The position numbers and the translations under genes were made by a program. Source: Metridium senile (lineage: Eukaryota > Cnidaria > Anthozoa > Actiniaria > Metridiidae). From it: a stretch of 64,000 bases of DNA. The stretch covers positions 16,111,307 to 16,175,306 of the forward strand of contig OX459103.1 of NCBI GenBank assembly GCA_949775045.1, in the 5' to 3' direction. Shown one piece after another: positions 37,655-47,796 of the stretch; position 1 is the first letter of the stretch; each line of letters starts with the position of its first letter. The notes below the pieces were generated by a model that had not been told where the DNA came from, searched no databases, and worked only from the letters and a program-made list of their open reading frames with translations.

Positions 37655-40600
37655 ATGTTCAAAATGAAGTCCATGTCACTGGTTATCTTCATCATCACTA
37701 TGGCAACAGGAAAAGGTAAATATGCTGATCTGCATGGTTATATTCTTTTCTATCAAAAAACGTCACTTCCGGTACTGACTGAAGGGCAACAAAGTCGTAG
37801 TTCACCTACAAGTAACTGTTGTTTTAGTTTATTAACATCTAAAAATGCCGGGTTTTTGCTCAGTGTTTGGATGTAGCATTTGAAAACGAAGAGACAAGAT
37901 AGAAGTTTCTTTAGAATACCAAGTGAAGTTACTTGTCCTTCAGTCAAGCACTAAAGTTTTCAATGAAAAGTCACGTGATTGATAGTAAAGAATTGATTCG
38001 ATGACTTGTCAAACATTTCCAATCAATAATCAATTCAATTAATTCCACTCAATCAACTGACTAGCCTGCGTTACATCCGCTTTATTCCCTGTAATAACCG
38101 TCTGCGAAATAACGAACATATTCGTGTTCTGAGACCCTCAGCGAATAGCAGGAAAATATATATATAATAGATGCTGATTGGCTGTTGACCTTTCAAATTC
38201 TAGCGAGTCCTCCCATTGGTTCGATTACTCGCCTCAGTCTTTCCCGTTTGAGATAATAACCAATGGGAGGACTCGTTAGAATTTGAAAGGTCAACAGCCA
38301 ATCAGCATCTATTATATATTTTCCTGCTATTCGCTGGGGGTCCCAGAACACGAATATGCTCGTTATTTCACAGACGGTTATTACAGGGAATAAACCGGAT
38401 GTAACGAAGTCTATCAACTGACCGGAGCTTATTGATGCTGACCCCCTATTTACTATTATTAATATAATTATATTTTACTAATTACAGCGCAAAGCACCTT
38501 ACCGTGGCCACCTAATTAAAGTGTTGTACAAGTTAACCAATCAGAAAGCGAGAATTTGACCTTAATATAAAAGACACGTCGAATGTCAAACGACAAACAC
38601 TTTGAAATGTTCAAAGCGAAGACAAGAGTGAAGTTTATAAGTGTCTGAAAAACCTTCCAGGATGTTTAAATTTGAAAAGGTGTAGCAAACAATTTGAAAA
38701 GAGAAACGTTTGAATATTGAACGCCAAGCTAACTTGTACAAAACTTTAATTGGGTGGCCACGGTAAGGCGCGTTATGCTGTAATATACATATCTTGGTTC
38801 AAATAATTTATAACAGTTTTGACAGATATGGCAAAAACCAAGCCCTTTGGATTACTCAAATGGGGCCGTTACCCCCCTGGAATTGTCAATGTTGCAAGTG
38901 ACCCCCCTGGATTCTTCAAACGCATCATAGGAGGAACAGAATCTAAAGCGAACGAATGGCCATGGCTTGTTAAAATTCTAAAACTTGACAACGTAACCAA
39001 CACCTATAAACACAGATGTGGCGGTAGCTTGATTGATGCTGAATGGGTTTTGACAGCAGCTCATTGTTTGATCTTTCACCCTGATGGCAAATATAAAGTT
39101 ATACTTGGTATGTACACCTTGTCCTTGTCCTTGTCCTTGTCCTTGTCCTTGTCCTTGTCCTTGTCCTTGTCCTTGTCCTTGTCCTTGTCCTTGTCCTTGT
39201 CCTTGTCCTTGTCCTTGTCCTTGTCCTTGTCCTTGTCCTTGTCCTTGTCCTTGTCATACATATGAAAAGCCTATTACAGTTTTGTATCAATCATACTCTT
39301 TTTTCTACACAAAGGTGAACACGATCATAATGTGGTCAGTGGAAAGGAAAGCGAACATCAAATTGATTTCTTTACCGTCCATGACCGTTTCATGGCCGAT
39401 AGAGCATATGCATACGACATTGCACTCATCAAAATTACCCCTGCAGCAAAGCTCTCAGTAAATGTCCAAACTATTGATCTACCTCGATTGTATGAACATG
39501 TTCCTGTGGGGAAAAAATGTGTCGTTACTGGTAAGTAGTGAATGTCTAAAAATGAATGTCTATGTCTCTTTGAATCCTAATAAGCTTATATATCTATTTA
39601 ATTCAAAAAACGTAGAATACTGAATTCTGCATACTGAATTAGCCTTTTTCATATCGAGCGGTTTCTCAAAATTACTAATTTTAATAAACCCCTTCACAGG
39701 AAAGAACAAATACAAATTAGTAAGAATTAAAAGTATGAACAAAAATTATGGCATTTTGATTTTTTTCCGAAAATACAAAGAATGTATGGTTTGGAAGGAC
39801 GTTTTGGAAGGTCACCATACATTTCTATAATAAATTTTGGTAGAGTTTGGAAGCTCATAATCTTTTTTACTATTTAGGCAAACGTTTTGAAACTTGGTAA
39901 ATAAGCCATAATCAAATTAGTTTTTCACACTCGTACCCAGTCCCTTGCTTGAATAGAGCATTCCAATACCAAAATACCAATAGCCAAACGTTTTGAAACT
40001 TGGTAAATAAGCCATAATCAAATTAGTTTTTCACACTCGTACCCAGTCCCTTGCTTGAATAGAGCATTCCAATACCAAAATGCACTCTGAAGCATTTTTA
40101 ATATTGTTTAAAGAAAAATAAATGATAATTAGTTATTTTATTCTTAGTGCATTCCATTCAAAACAATATACGAGCTAGTTATGTGGAGTAACCATCGTTC
40201 TATATTTATTTTTTATTTCAAATAATGAGAACCACAATGCCCTTTGGTCTTGAAATACTTTCAAGTATTCACTGTTCAGTATTCAACAATTTTTCTTTGA
40301 AATAGCTGAATATCATGGCAAGAAATTTCGCTTCGGCAGGTAATAACGATTTTTTACCTTAAATAGTTTTACTTATGAGAAAGTATGAATATTTTTTTGT
40401 TTTATGGAATATTTCATTGAACTGTACAGGCCCGCAAATGAACCCAGGCCCGCAAATGATCCCAGGCCCGCAAATGAACCCAGAACCGTCCCGCAAATGA
40501 TCCCAGGCCCGCAAATGAACCCAGAACCGGCCCGCAAATGAACCCAAGTAAAAATGGAATCTGGAAAGGAATAAGGAATAAAAAAAAATCACGACAACAA

Positions 40601-43600
40601 TATTATTATGATATATGATAAACTATTGTCAATATTCATTAAATAAGTAAGACAAAAATAAGCAACCAAGTGAGGGCTATATATAAGTTTAGAATTGTTT
40701 ATTAAGAGTCTTTATTGAATAATACAAAATGTTATTATTAAACGATATAGCCATATGTGCCATATTATTATTTTATTATTCAAGCGGATAAAATGTATCA
40801 ACATGAACTAGCTTATTGAACTGGTTCATTATAGTTCACTGTATTTGAAAATGTAACTATTTTAAAAACGTAATTGTTTATGATTTTTGCTATTGGCAAT
40901 TAAATGAAACATATTCTAACTTTAGCAAATACGTGACGAAAGAATAACATGTGAATAACAATGTCAACATGTAAACGAGCTAGCCAGTTCTAAGCCGAGT
41001 ACGAACATTTTCTTATGCTATATTTACACCGGCTAACTAGTACAGACTTATAAGATTTTTTATTATCTTTAAAATAAAATCAATATCAAAACTTTAACGT
41101 ACATACAATACAAAGTAGGAACTTAAATGATTTAAACTATATAAAATTATAAAATTAACATTTTTTTACGGTATTTTAATATTACCTATCGTTTACTAAA
41201 CGATTAAAATAAGATCGATCAAATCATAGTTAATAGAGGGAACTATCAAATCTAGCTATATCTAAATGGAACTTGAACTAGCGAGTAAACTAGTATAGGC
41301 TGCGTCGGTGTTTGATATAGTATATCAAACACCGACGCAGCCTATACTAGTTTATACTCGCTAGTTTCCATTTAGATATAGCTAGATTTGATAGTTCCCT
41401 CTATTAACTTAATAATGATTTGATCGATCATATTTTAATCGTTCTAAAGTGTTTTGGTTTGATAAAGTCAGCCGGTATCTTACTTTTTTCTTTTCTTTTT
41501 CCTTTTCATTGTTGGTTGTGTTTGCGGTGTAAACAAACAACAATATTACAAGTATTATAAATGATTTCATAGCAGTCGATAAAACCAGAGTTACAACAGA
41601 ACGAACAAATTGAAGACCCAACTGAACACGCGTGCTAGCCTGTCATGTATGAGCGAGTATTCTTTGTTATGGCGATTCACCGGGTTATTTCATACGACCG
41701 ATTAAATGGCCAGGTAAAGTGTTTTGCAACACCGACCGAAACAATTCACTAAACAGTCTGAACACATGCATATAGATTCATCGTTAGTCAAAAAGGCATA
41801 AAATCGGCACATTAACTGCTTCTGTGAAAAGTAGTTTTATTCGATTTATAAATATCTACCGTTGTGAAATGATAAGTGTAGTTTACCGGAAATTAACATG
41901 TAAGTTACAATCAAGTAATTGGACCATAGTTAAAATTTTCCAGACCGACAAAAACATTCAACATTGCAATTTTTATTATAATTTCACAACATACTATATC
42001 ATAAGTTTTAACTTGTCTATATCAAAATTCTGATATATGAATACGTATACGTTGAAATTAGCATTTTTCTGTTCGTTTGAGGTTTCTTTGATCCAATTAG
42101 AAACCCGTAGACTCAGTAAAGACCATATTAGTCAAAGCTTCATATCAACGTGCAACAATCGATTGATAGAGTCTAGTTGGAAAGCCCGAACTGTTCTTTT
42201 TTGTCTTACTTATTTAATGAATATTGACAATATTTATCATATATCATAATAATTTTGTTGTCGTGGTTTTTTTTTTTTATTCTTTAGTCCTTTCCAGATT
42301 CCATTTTTACTTGGGTTCATTTGCGGGCCGGTTCTGGGTTCATTTGCGGGCCTGGGTTCATTTGCGGGACGGTTCTGGGTTCATTTGCGGGCCTGGGATC
42401 ATTTGCGGGCCTGGGTTCATTTGCGGGCCTGTACAGAACTCTATCTTTTAAGATATTTTTTGCGACTAGCACGGTGTCACGTGACCTATGACGTCATAAT
42501 TTAGTTTTTTTCCAAATGGGCCAATGGGAAAAAAAGGAAACAAAATAATATTTGCTGTCTTAGTATCGTATTAATGTTTTCTAGATAGAACTGCCTTCAT
42601 CGCTTGTACTCTTTTATTATTTTAGGAGATATGGACAAAAATATGAGGTCACGTGACCTGTTTTCTGTATTTCCCCTTTTTAGATAAGATGTAGCCCAGC
42701 GATGAAGGCAGATTTGTAGAGAACACACTAATACAATACTAAAACAGCAAAAATTGTTTTGTTTCTTTGCTTCCCCATTGACCCATTTGGAAAAAACGAA
42801 ATTATGACGTCATAGGTCACGTGACATTTTTAAAGTCACAAAAAATATCGTAAAATGTAAAGATCAATGAAATATTTCATTAAACAAAACAAAAATCATG
42901 TATGTTCATAAGTAAAACAGTTTAAGGTAATTTTTATTTTGAAGCAAAATTCCTTACCTTAACTAGGCTGGTTTGTTGTATTCGCGTGCTCACCTACGAT
43001 TATTTATTTGTTTAGGTTGGGGCGCTACTTCACCTGGTGGGCCGAAGTCTTCCGTTCTTCGTCATGTTACACTACCCATCGTGTCATACAAAACCTGCGC
43101 TGCTGCTAACGATAAACTACCTTACAGCAATGTCAGCTTGTTTGCAAATATCTGTGCTGGCGGTGCAATGAACGAAAGTGGTTGTCATGGTGATAGTGGT
43201 GGTCCCCTTGTATGTAAGGATGATTCTGGTAAATGGATTCTGCAGGGGATAGTAAGCTGGGGCGACCAGTACTGCAGTAGCAGTTTCTACAACGTCTTCT
43301 CCAGAGTCAGTTCGTTCATCGAGTGGATTGATTACAAGAAATCAACTCCTTTTTCCAGGAGAGGTGAGAAATAGTAATTTCTCATCAATAATTTATGACA
43401 CTTTTTGCCAACCAGACATTATTAGTCTCCTTTATAGTTAGTTCACTGCGCCATCTTGAATGGTAGCCGGGCCTTTGCATCGAAGCGACATTAACGTTTA
43501 GATTGCAATGATAGAAGCACGTGAATAATTGTCCCGCAAGGTGTTCAAATGTCTCTATGATTGCAAGCTTAACGTTCGTCTCGATGAACGATCGCTTCGA

Positions 43601-44702
43601 TCGATGCAAAGTTAAGGCCTTGCTATCGGCTTTCAATGCAAGATGGCGCAGGGAACTGTAAAAGGGATTATCTATTTCTTTTTGCACACGAAAGAGCAAC
43701 AACGTTTTTATTTCTGTTTCGACTTTTGTGAACGTTTATGATAATGCTATCCATCATTAAACTCATCAACATTAGATGAGCTTGGCGTTAGGTGCTTGGT
43801 TGACGGTAACAACCAATCCCAGAAACGTATTTGTACCACGTGCCGTCTTTGAAACTCCATCAAAAATGATTCAATTACCAAAAAGGCCTTTGACATGAAA
43901 ACAAACATTAAAATTAAAGACAGAGCATTTTCAAAAAATTAACTTACGTGCATGTAATATTATATATATCTTCGTTTATTTACTCTGAAGATGACTTCCG
44001 CTCAGGTTGTCAAAAAGTTAACGTCAGACATCAACACCATTAGTCTTTCTCAAGAATACACAGACTTAATCATGGTCACTTAGGCTAGGTTTACACTGTA
44101 CCGGACGAATTTTTGACTGGTCAAAAGATCGACCTGGACATGCTGTTCACACGGAACCGATCAATATTTTCGTTCTTTTCAGACTAGACCATCACAATAT
44201 TTGACCGGTTAGGCGTCCAAATTATTGCACGTTTAGCGCGGTCCCGTGAGAACGGAACTCGTAAGCCGATGTCTTTTTGACCGGTCAAAAGTTCGTCCGG
44301 TACCGTGTTAACGTAGCCTTACCCGCATTATTGCATTATTGCAAACTAAAATTCTTGGAAAATCTTACATTCAGACGTTTTGAAATATTTTAGGATGTAA
44401 ATGGGCATTTACGCTCTTACTGAATCGTTTTTCTCGTGATACTACTGAATGCGAATGCAGTATATAGCGCACAAATCAAAATAAAAAATGCAAAGCATAC
44501 TAGTAAGTGATGATTCGGGTCTTTAATGCGACTCAGCATTTGAAATTTCACTTGGATTTTGAATCTTTACTTTTCAGGCTCGAACTGCAATGAAGATAAT
44601 CACTACTTTTGTGAGGATTGGAAGATCAAAGGATGGTGTTCCTATAAGTTCATACAAAATTACTGCAATAAGACTTGTGTAGGATGTAATGTGAAAGTCT
44701 AA
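37655..44702 (+). CDS. Secreted chymotrypsin-like serine protease with ShKT domain (protease B)
   Basis: Coding exons are 37655-37715 (signal peptide, [13 protein letters not shown] core), 38826-39107, 39315-39530, 43016-43363 and 44578-44702. All introns are GT-AG and phase 1, and the product is 343 residues. An acceptor-like TTTCTTTGCAG just before the ATG suggests a 5' UTR intron. The pro-segment has two short PPG motifs and ends FFKR|IIGG. Catalytic residues are His in TAAHC, Asp in AYDIALIKI and Ser in GDSGGP. Position 189 is Ser ([10 protein letters not shown]) and position 225 aligns as Tyr (FYNVF). The ShKT exon has six cysteines with the same spacing as in protease A. Exon sizes match A exactly for the Asp exon (216 nt) and ShKT exon (125 nt). 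Compared with A it has a longer pro-segment and no mini-exon. Intron 4 is a nest of inverted repeats. A role in digestion, defence or venom is possible and cannot be decided here. Confidence 0.93.
37716..38067. other. Protease B intron 1, first part
   Basis: No recognised feature; small repeated AATCAATT motifs near 38020-38060. Confidence 0.4.
38068..38404. mobile_element. Foldback MITE in protease B intron 1
   Basis: Long arms: GTTACATCCGCTTTATTCCC, TGTAATAACCGTCTGCGAAA, GATGCTGATTGGCTGTTGAC at the left, with complements at the right ending GGAATAAACCGGATGTAAC. Confidence 0.85.
38481..38784. mobile_element. MITE, ATTACAGC...CCTTACCGTGG family, copy 2
   Basis: Ends read ATTACAGCGCAAAGCACCTT and AAGGCGCGTTATGCTGTAAT, with ACCGTGGCCACC and GGTGGCCACGGT inside. 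The right end is 41 bp upstream of the protease B exon at 38826, so it sits next to the branch-point region. Confidence 0.85.
39117..39255 (+). repeat. (TTGTCC)n array in protease B
   Basis: About 23 hexamer copies starting nine bases after the exon donor at 39108. It is in the same intron position as the array in protease A. Confidence 0.95.
39879..40081 (+). repeat. 106-bp tandem duplication
   Basis: CAAACGTTTTGAAACTTGGT through GAGCATTCCAATACCAAAAT occurs twice with virtually no differences, so the duplication is recent. Confidence 0.9.
41484..41570 (-). CDS. Possible signal-peptide exon antisense in protease B intron 4
   Basis: The minus-strand ATG at 41570 encodes [19 protein letters not shown] followed by NNEKEKEKK, ending before a GTAAGA donor. 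It has a good signal-peptide shape and a basic/acidic tail, phase 0. No second exon was found, and it lies inside the large foldback, so it may be a captured exon or chance. Confidence 0.25.
42465..42845. mobile_element. Foldback element with CACGTGAC arms
   Basis: The left arm has GTCACGTGACCTATGACGTC and ATAATTTAGTTTTTTTCCAA. The right arm has ATTATGACGTCATAGGTCAC and GTGAC. A further pair, GCCTTCATCGC and GCGATGAAGGC, lies inside. Confidence 0.8.
43421..43670. mobile_element. MITE, TAGTTCCCTGCGCCATC family, in protease B intron 5
   Basis: Ends TAGTCTCCTTTATAGTTAGT / ACTGCGCCATCTTGAATGGT and TTTCAATGCAAGATGGCGCA / GGGAACTGTAAAAGGGATTA are inverted. Paralogue of 44729-44951. Confidence 0.8.
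44081..44321. mobile_element. MITE with TAGGCTAGGTTTACAC ends
   Basis: Ends TAGGCTAGGTTTACACTGTA and CCGTGTTAACGTAGCCTTA, with CCGGACGAATTTTTGAC and GACCGGTCAAAAGTTCGTCC inside. It is in the last intron of protease B. Confidence 0.75.
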
Positions 44703-44728
44703 TGCACCATATATAAAAAATGGCGCTA

Positions 44729-44951
44729 ATAGTCCTGTTCACATAGTTCCCTGCGCCATCTTGAAAGGTAGCCGGGCCTTTGCATTGAAGCGAGACGAAC
44801 GTTGAGATTGCAATAATAGAGACACGTGAATAATTGTCCGGCAAGGTGTTAGAAGGTCTCTATCGTTGCAAGCTCAACGTTCGGCCCGCTTCGATGCAAA
44901 GGCCCGGCTACCTTTCAAGATGGCGCAGGGAACTAGCTATGAAGGGACTAT
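44729..44951. mobile_element. MITE, TAGTTCCCTGCGCCATC family, in protease B 3' UTR
   Basis: Ends TAGTCCTGTTCACATAGTTC and GAACTAGCTATGAAGGGACT, with CCTGCGCCATCTTGAAAGGT and ACCTTTCAAGATGGCGCAGG as near-perfect arms. It lies between the protease B stop (44702) and polyA signal (45170), so an mRNA using that signal would contain a long hairpin. Confidence 0.85.
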
Positions 44952-45169
44952 TTGAATTTCTACATTGTTTTTGACTCGTTGAACTCTTTTACATGTGAGA
45001 ACTCCACTGTCTTCCATAGTAAACACGAGGCTAGCCAGTCAAGAACAATAGGTGGTTGCCATATTTCGATTCGGTTTATAATAAGCGTAAAACCCATGGA
45101 TGTCATAAATAATATACTGCTTAAACTACTACTTAAACTTGATGTCAACTGATGTTTAAATCATGTTAA

Positions 45170-45175
45170 AATAAA
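45170..45175 (+). terminator. Polyadenylation signal of protease B
   Basis: AATAAA in the context AATAAAGTATGA, the same twelve bases as the signal at 22928 after protease A. This supports descent from the common ancestor's signal. Confidence 0.6.
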
Positions 45176-45432
45176 GTATGACTAAATAAACAACTCAGAA
45201 AATAAGAGAGATGAGTATTTTTAATTTTTCAATTAATTAACGGAATCTTCGAGTATTTACTGTTATAAAGCATTTAAGTTTTATTTAGAAACACCAAGCG
45301 CTTCAATTCATTTCAATGTTTTTGTATTTACACGCTTGCTTTTGTCAGATCACAATTCGCATCAAAAGAAGTCATGTAGCTATAAAAATAATATTCATTC
45401 ATTCAAAATTATATATACACCCAAGAGGCTGA

Positions 45433-47296
45433 CAATAGGCCTTTTGCAACAACAGTTCACGTGTAGCCTCCTCCGCAGGCATCTCTTAGGCAGAAAAAAA
45501 CGAAGAAAAAGAAAAAACACTTCGCGGGCTTCCTGTTGCATATGGCAAAAATGACTGAAGGGGGGAGGGGGGAGGAAGAAGGAAAGAAAGGAGAGGAGAT
45601 GCCTGCCATATATTGACACCATAGACACCAAATGCGCATTTTCTTTGCGCATCAGAATTTCTACCATCTAGGCGAGGGTAGGGAAACTTTGGTAATCATC
45701 AAACTCACTGGGGCCGTAGTGTAATAAATGCGCCCAAAACATTTCGACTGAGAAAATATCGACTTTGCCTTCCTTTGACAGTATAAATTCTACGGACTTC
45801 GAAACCACGTATTCTGGAGAGTTAACAGTAGTTCTTAGAGCCAGTTCTTGCTATAAAGCAGCACTTAAATTTAAGTTTATGTTCCGCGAGCTCGGCATTC
45901 TGTCGAAGAACGAAGAAGGGTTTCCGTTGTGTGTGTGAAAAACAAAACCAGCCAAGAAAGCACAGACAAGAGAAAGGTATTGATCGAGCTCGATCGAAGA
46001 GTTTGACGGAACTAATAGTAATTCCAAGGAACAGTTGAGGCACCAGTTGAGTCGAAGGAAACGAGAGAGACCGTTAATTTCTCAACAGACGCGGACAAGC
46101 TAAATGAACGCGCTCGCTTGTCGGTGATACTTTGAGGAGATATACTTCGGCTTCGAAACCTTTCGGCTTCTCATAGTACAGATTCAATTCAATGTATTTA
46201 CCTTGATTAATTTACAAGATATACATCTAAACTGCAAATATCATAACCCTGATAACTGTTAGTCGATTCAGGTCAGATGTTAGATTCATGGTTTACAATG
46301 GCAGTTTATAAACATTTGAAAAGTAGAAATTATCCGCACATTAATTAAATCGATAAATAAAAAGAGAAAGAGACTATCGAAACAACAATGAGCGATGCAA
46401 ACGTTTTGACTGTAGTATGAACCGAAGACGGGAAAAGTCTCTTATGCTTCCCTCTGTCTTGGCTTCGATTCGAAACCAACTCTTGTTGTTTGACAGCAGT
46501 TTAGCCTTTGACTTTCCCCGATCAAAACGCTGATCGACGACACCACTCTTCGCTGTGGTTTTCAGGATTTTAAGCTTAACTTTGATTGATAATTTATTTT
46601 CTTTAACTCCACGCAAAGTTTTCTTGTACTCTGTGCTCGCGAAAGGCAGCGAACTATTTACATATCTTCGATTTTCGAAGTCTTCGAAATAGCTTCGTTT
46701 GTTTTTATCTCACACTTTGCCAAATTACTACTAACCACGGTACCGGCTAAGAAAATTTGTCGCGACAAAAGCTCCCCGTGGTTACTCCCGACAGGTGGGC
46801 GACACGCCATGTCCATTGGGGCGACACGCCATGTCCAAACGGCTCGATATATGGCAGGCCAACAGGCAACTCCTTCCCTTCCTTTTCTCGGGGCTCGTCA
46901 CCAGGCTTCGTCGTCCTCGAATTTTTAACACAGGAACCCCAAAATCACGAAAATCACTCTCGGACTCAGGAGTTGCCTGCGGAGGAGGCTAAGTTCACGT
47001 GCATGACCCTACCTTTTAAATTGAACATCAGAAATGAAAAGAGCACCTCAATATTAGTAAGACTGCGAAATATCAGCTAATAAAATGTAACACAAGGGAT
47101 AATTATGGTCAAATCCTTATAATATATTAAATTTTGTATTAAATGCCATTTCTCCTATGCTCATCATTATGAGCTAAAACTTTGGCTTCCTACTAATATG
47201 GAGGTGCTCTTTTCATTTCTGATGTTTATTTTGACATAGCTGCTCGATTTAAAAGGGGCAAGGTCACGTGACCTGTTGTTGAAAAAGGCCTATTGG
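45433..47296. mobile_element. AATAGGCCTTTTG-family foldback, split by a TIR transposon
   Basis: Left end CAATAGGCCTTTTGCAACAA with CAGTTCACGTG; right end CACGTGACCTGTTGTTGAAA with AAGGCCTATTGG. The rest (47002-47296) carries GAAAAGAGCACCTC and AAATGTAACACAAGGG, shared with 53402-53950. The 1.5 kb insert is described separately. Confidence 0.75.
45464..46991. mobile_element. TIR DNA transposon with 10-bp target-site duplication
   Basis: Perfect 18-bp inverted ends: TAGCCTCCTCCGCAGGCA at 45464 and TGCCTGCGGAGGAGGCTA ending at 46991. The 10-bp direct repeat AGTTCACGTG flanks both sides (45454-45463 and 46992-47001). The duplication length is in the Mutator-like range. It is 1,528 bp long and no intact transposase ORF is visible, so it is probably non-autonomous. 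Confidence 0.85.
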
Positions 47297-47714
47297 GTAA
47301 CATCTAACTCTTCTACAAATTCGGCGCCAAATCGGCTACAGCTATAAGCTCGATGTGAGCACTCCTCAAGGGTCCTCAAGAGTGTCTAGTTTTTATAATA
47401 ATAACAACTTCATATTTACATATAGCTTGTATATCATTTGAGATTTGAGAGTTTTTGAAAAATTCATAAACGACAGTAATACCATATATTCCAAACGTTT
47501 CTAGGGGTGCAAGTTTTAGCACTACGTCCACATGGAGTTTGAGAGCCAGCCAAATGACATTAATATTACGTTTTAAATTAAAGAAATCCCCCCAATTTCA
47601 CGGTCTAGCTTAAATGATGTGTCTAATGTAGTTTTATCAACTGGCAAAGAAAAGTGACACTTACTTTGAATTTTGCCGCACACGGCCTACAGCTAAATTG
47701 AAACACTTAACAAA

Positions 47715-47720
47715 TATAAA
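47715..47720 (+). promoter_or_regulatory. Candidate TATA box of the PAN-fibrinogen gene
   Basis: TATAAA about 80 bp upstream of the ATG at 47797, conserved with surrounding CAAATATAAATTATTAATGG in the left arm (1500-1495, minus strand). Confidence 0.3.
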
Positions 47721-47796
47721 TTATTAATGGGAATTGAAACTACAGCCTAGACTAGTGAATACATCAAATTCACTCCAATTCAACAGAGACGCTGCA

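Larger units (their letters stand above)
40318..42957. mobile_element. Large nested foldback in protease B intron 4
   Basis: Outer arms 40318-40436 and 42858-42957 pair (TTTTACTTATGAGAAAGTAT against ATGTTCATAAGTAAAACAG). Inside, arms 40432-40630 and 42232-42433 pair and contain tandem GGCCCGCAAATGAACCCA units and the ATATCATAATAATTTTGTTG segment. A palindrome centred near 41318 contains two head-to-head copies of the ACTAGCGAGTAAACTAGT repeat (41160-41450). A separate foldback lies at 42465-42845. Confidence 0.8.

Noticed and set aside
47734..47796. Upstream in-frame extension of the PAN-fibrinogen start
   Set aside because: It would need a TTG start and gives no signal peptide; the ATG at 47797 is followed by a clear signal peptide and is conserved in the left copy.
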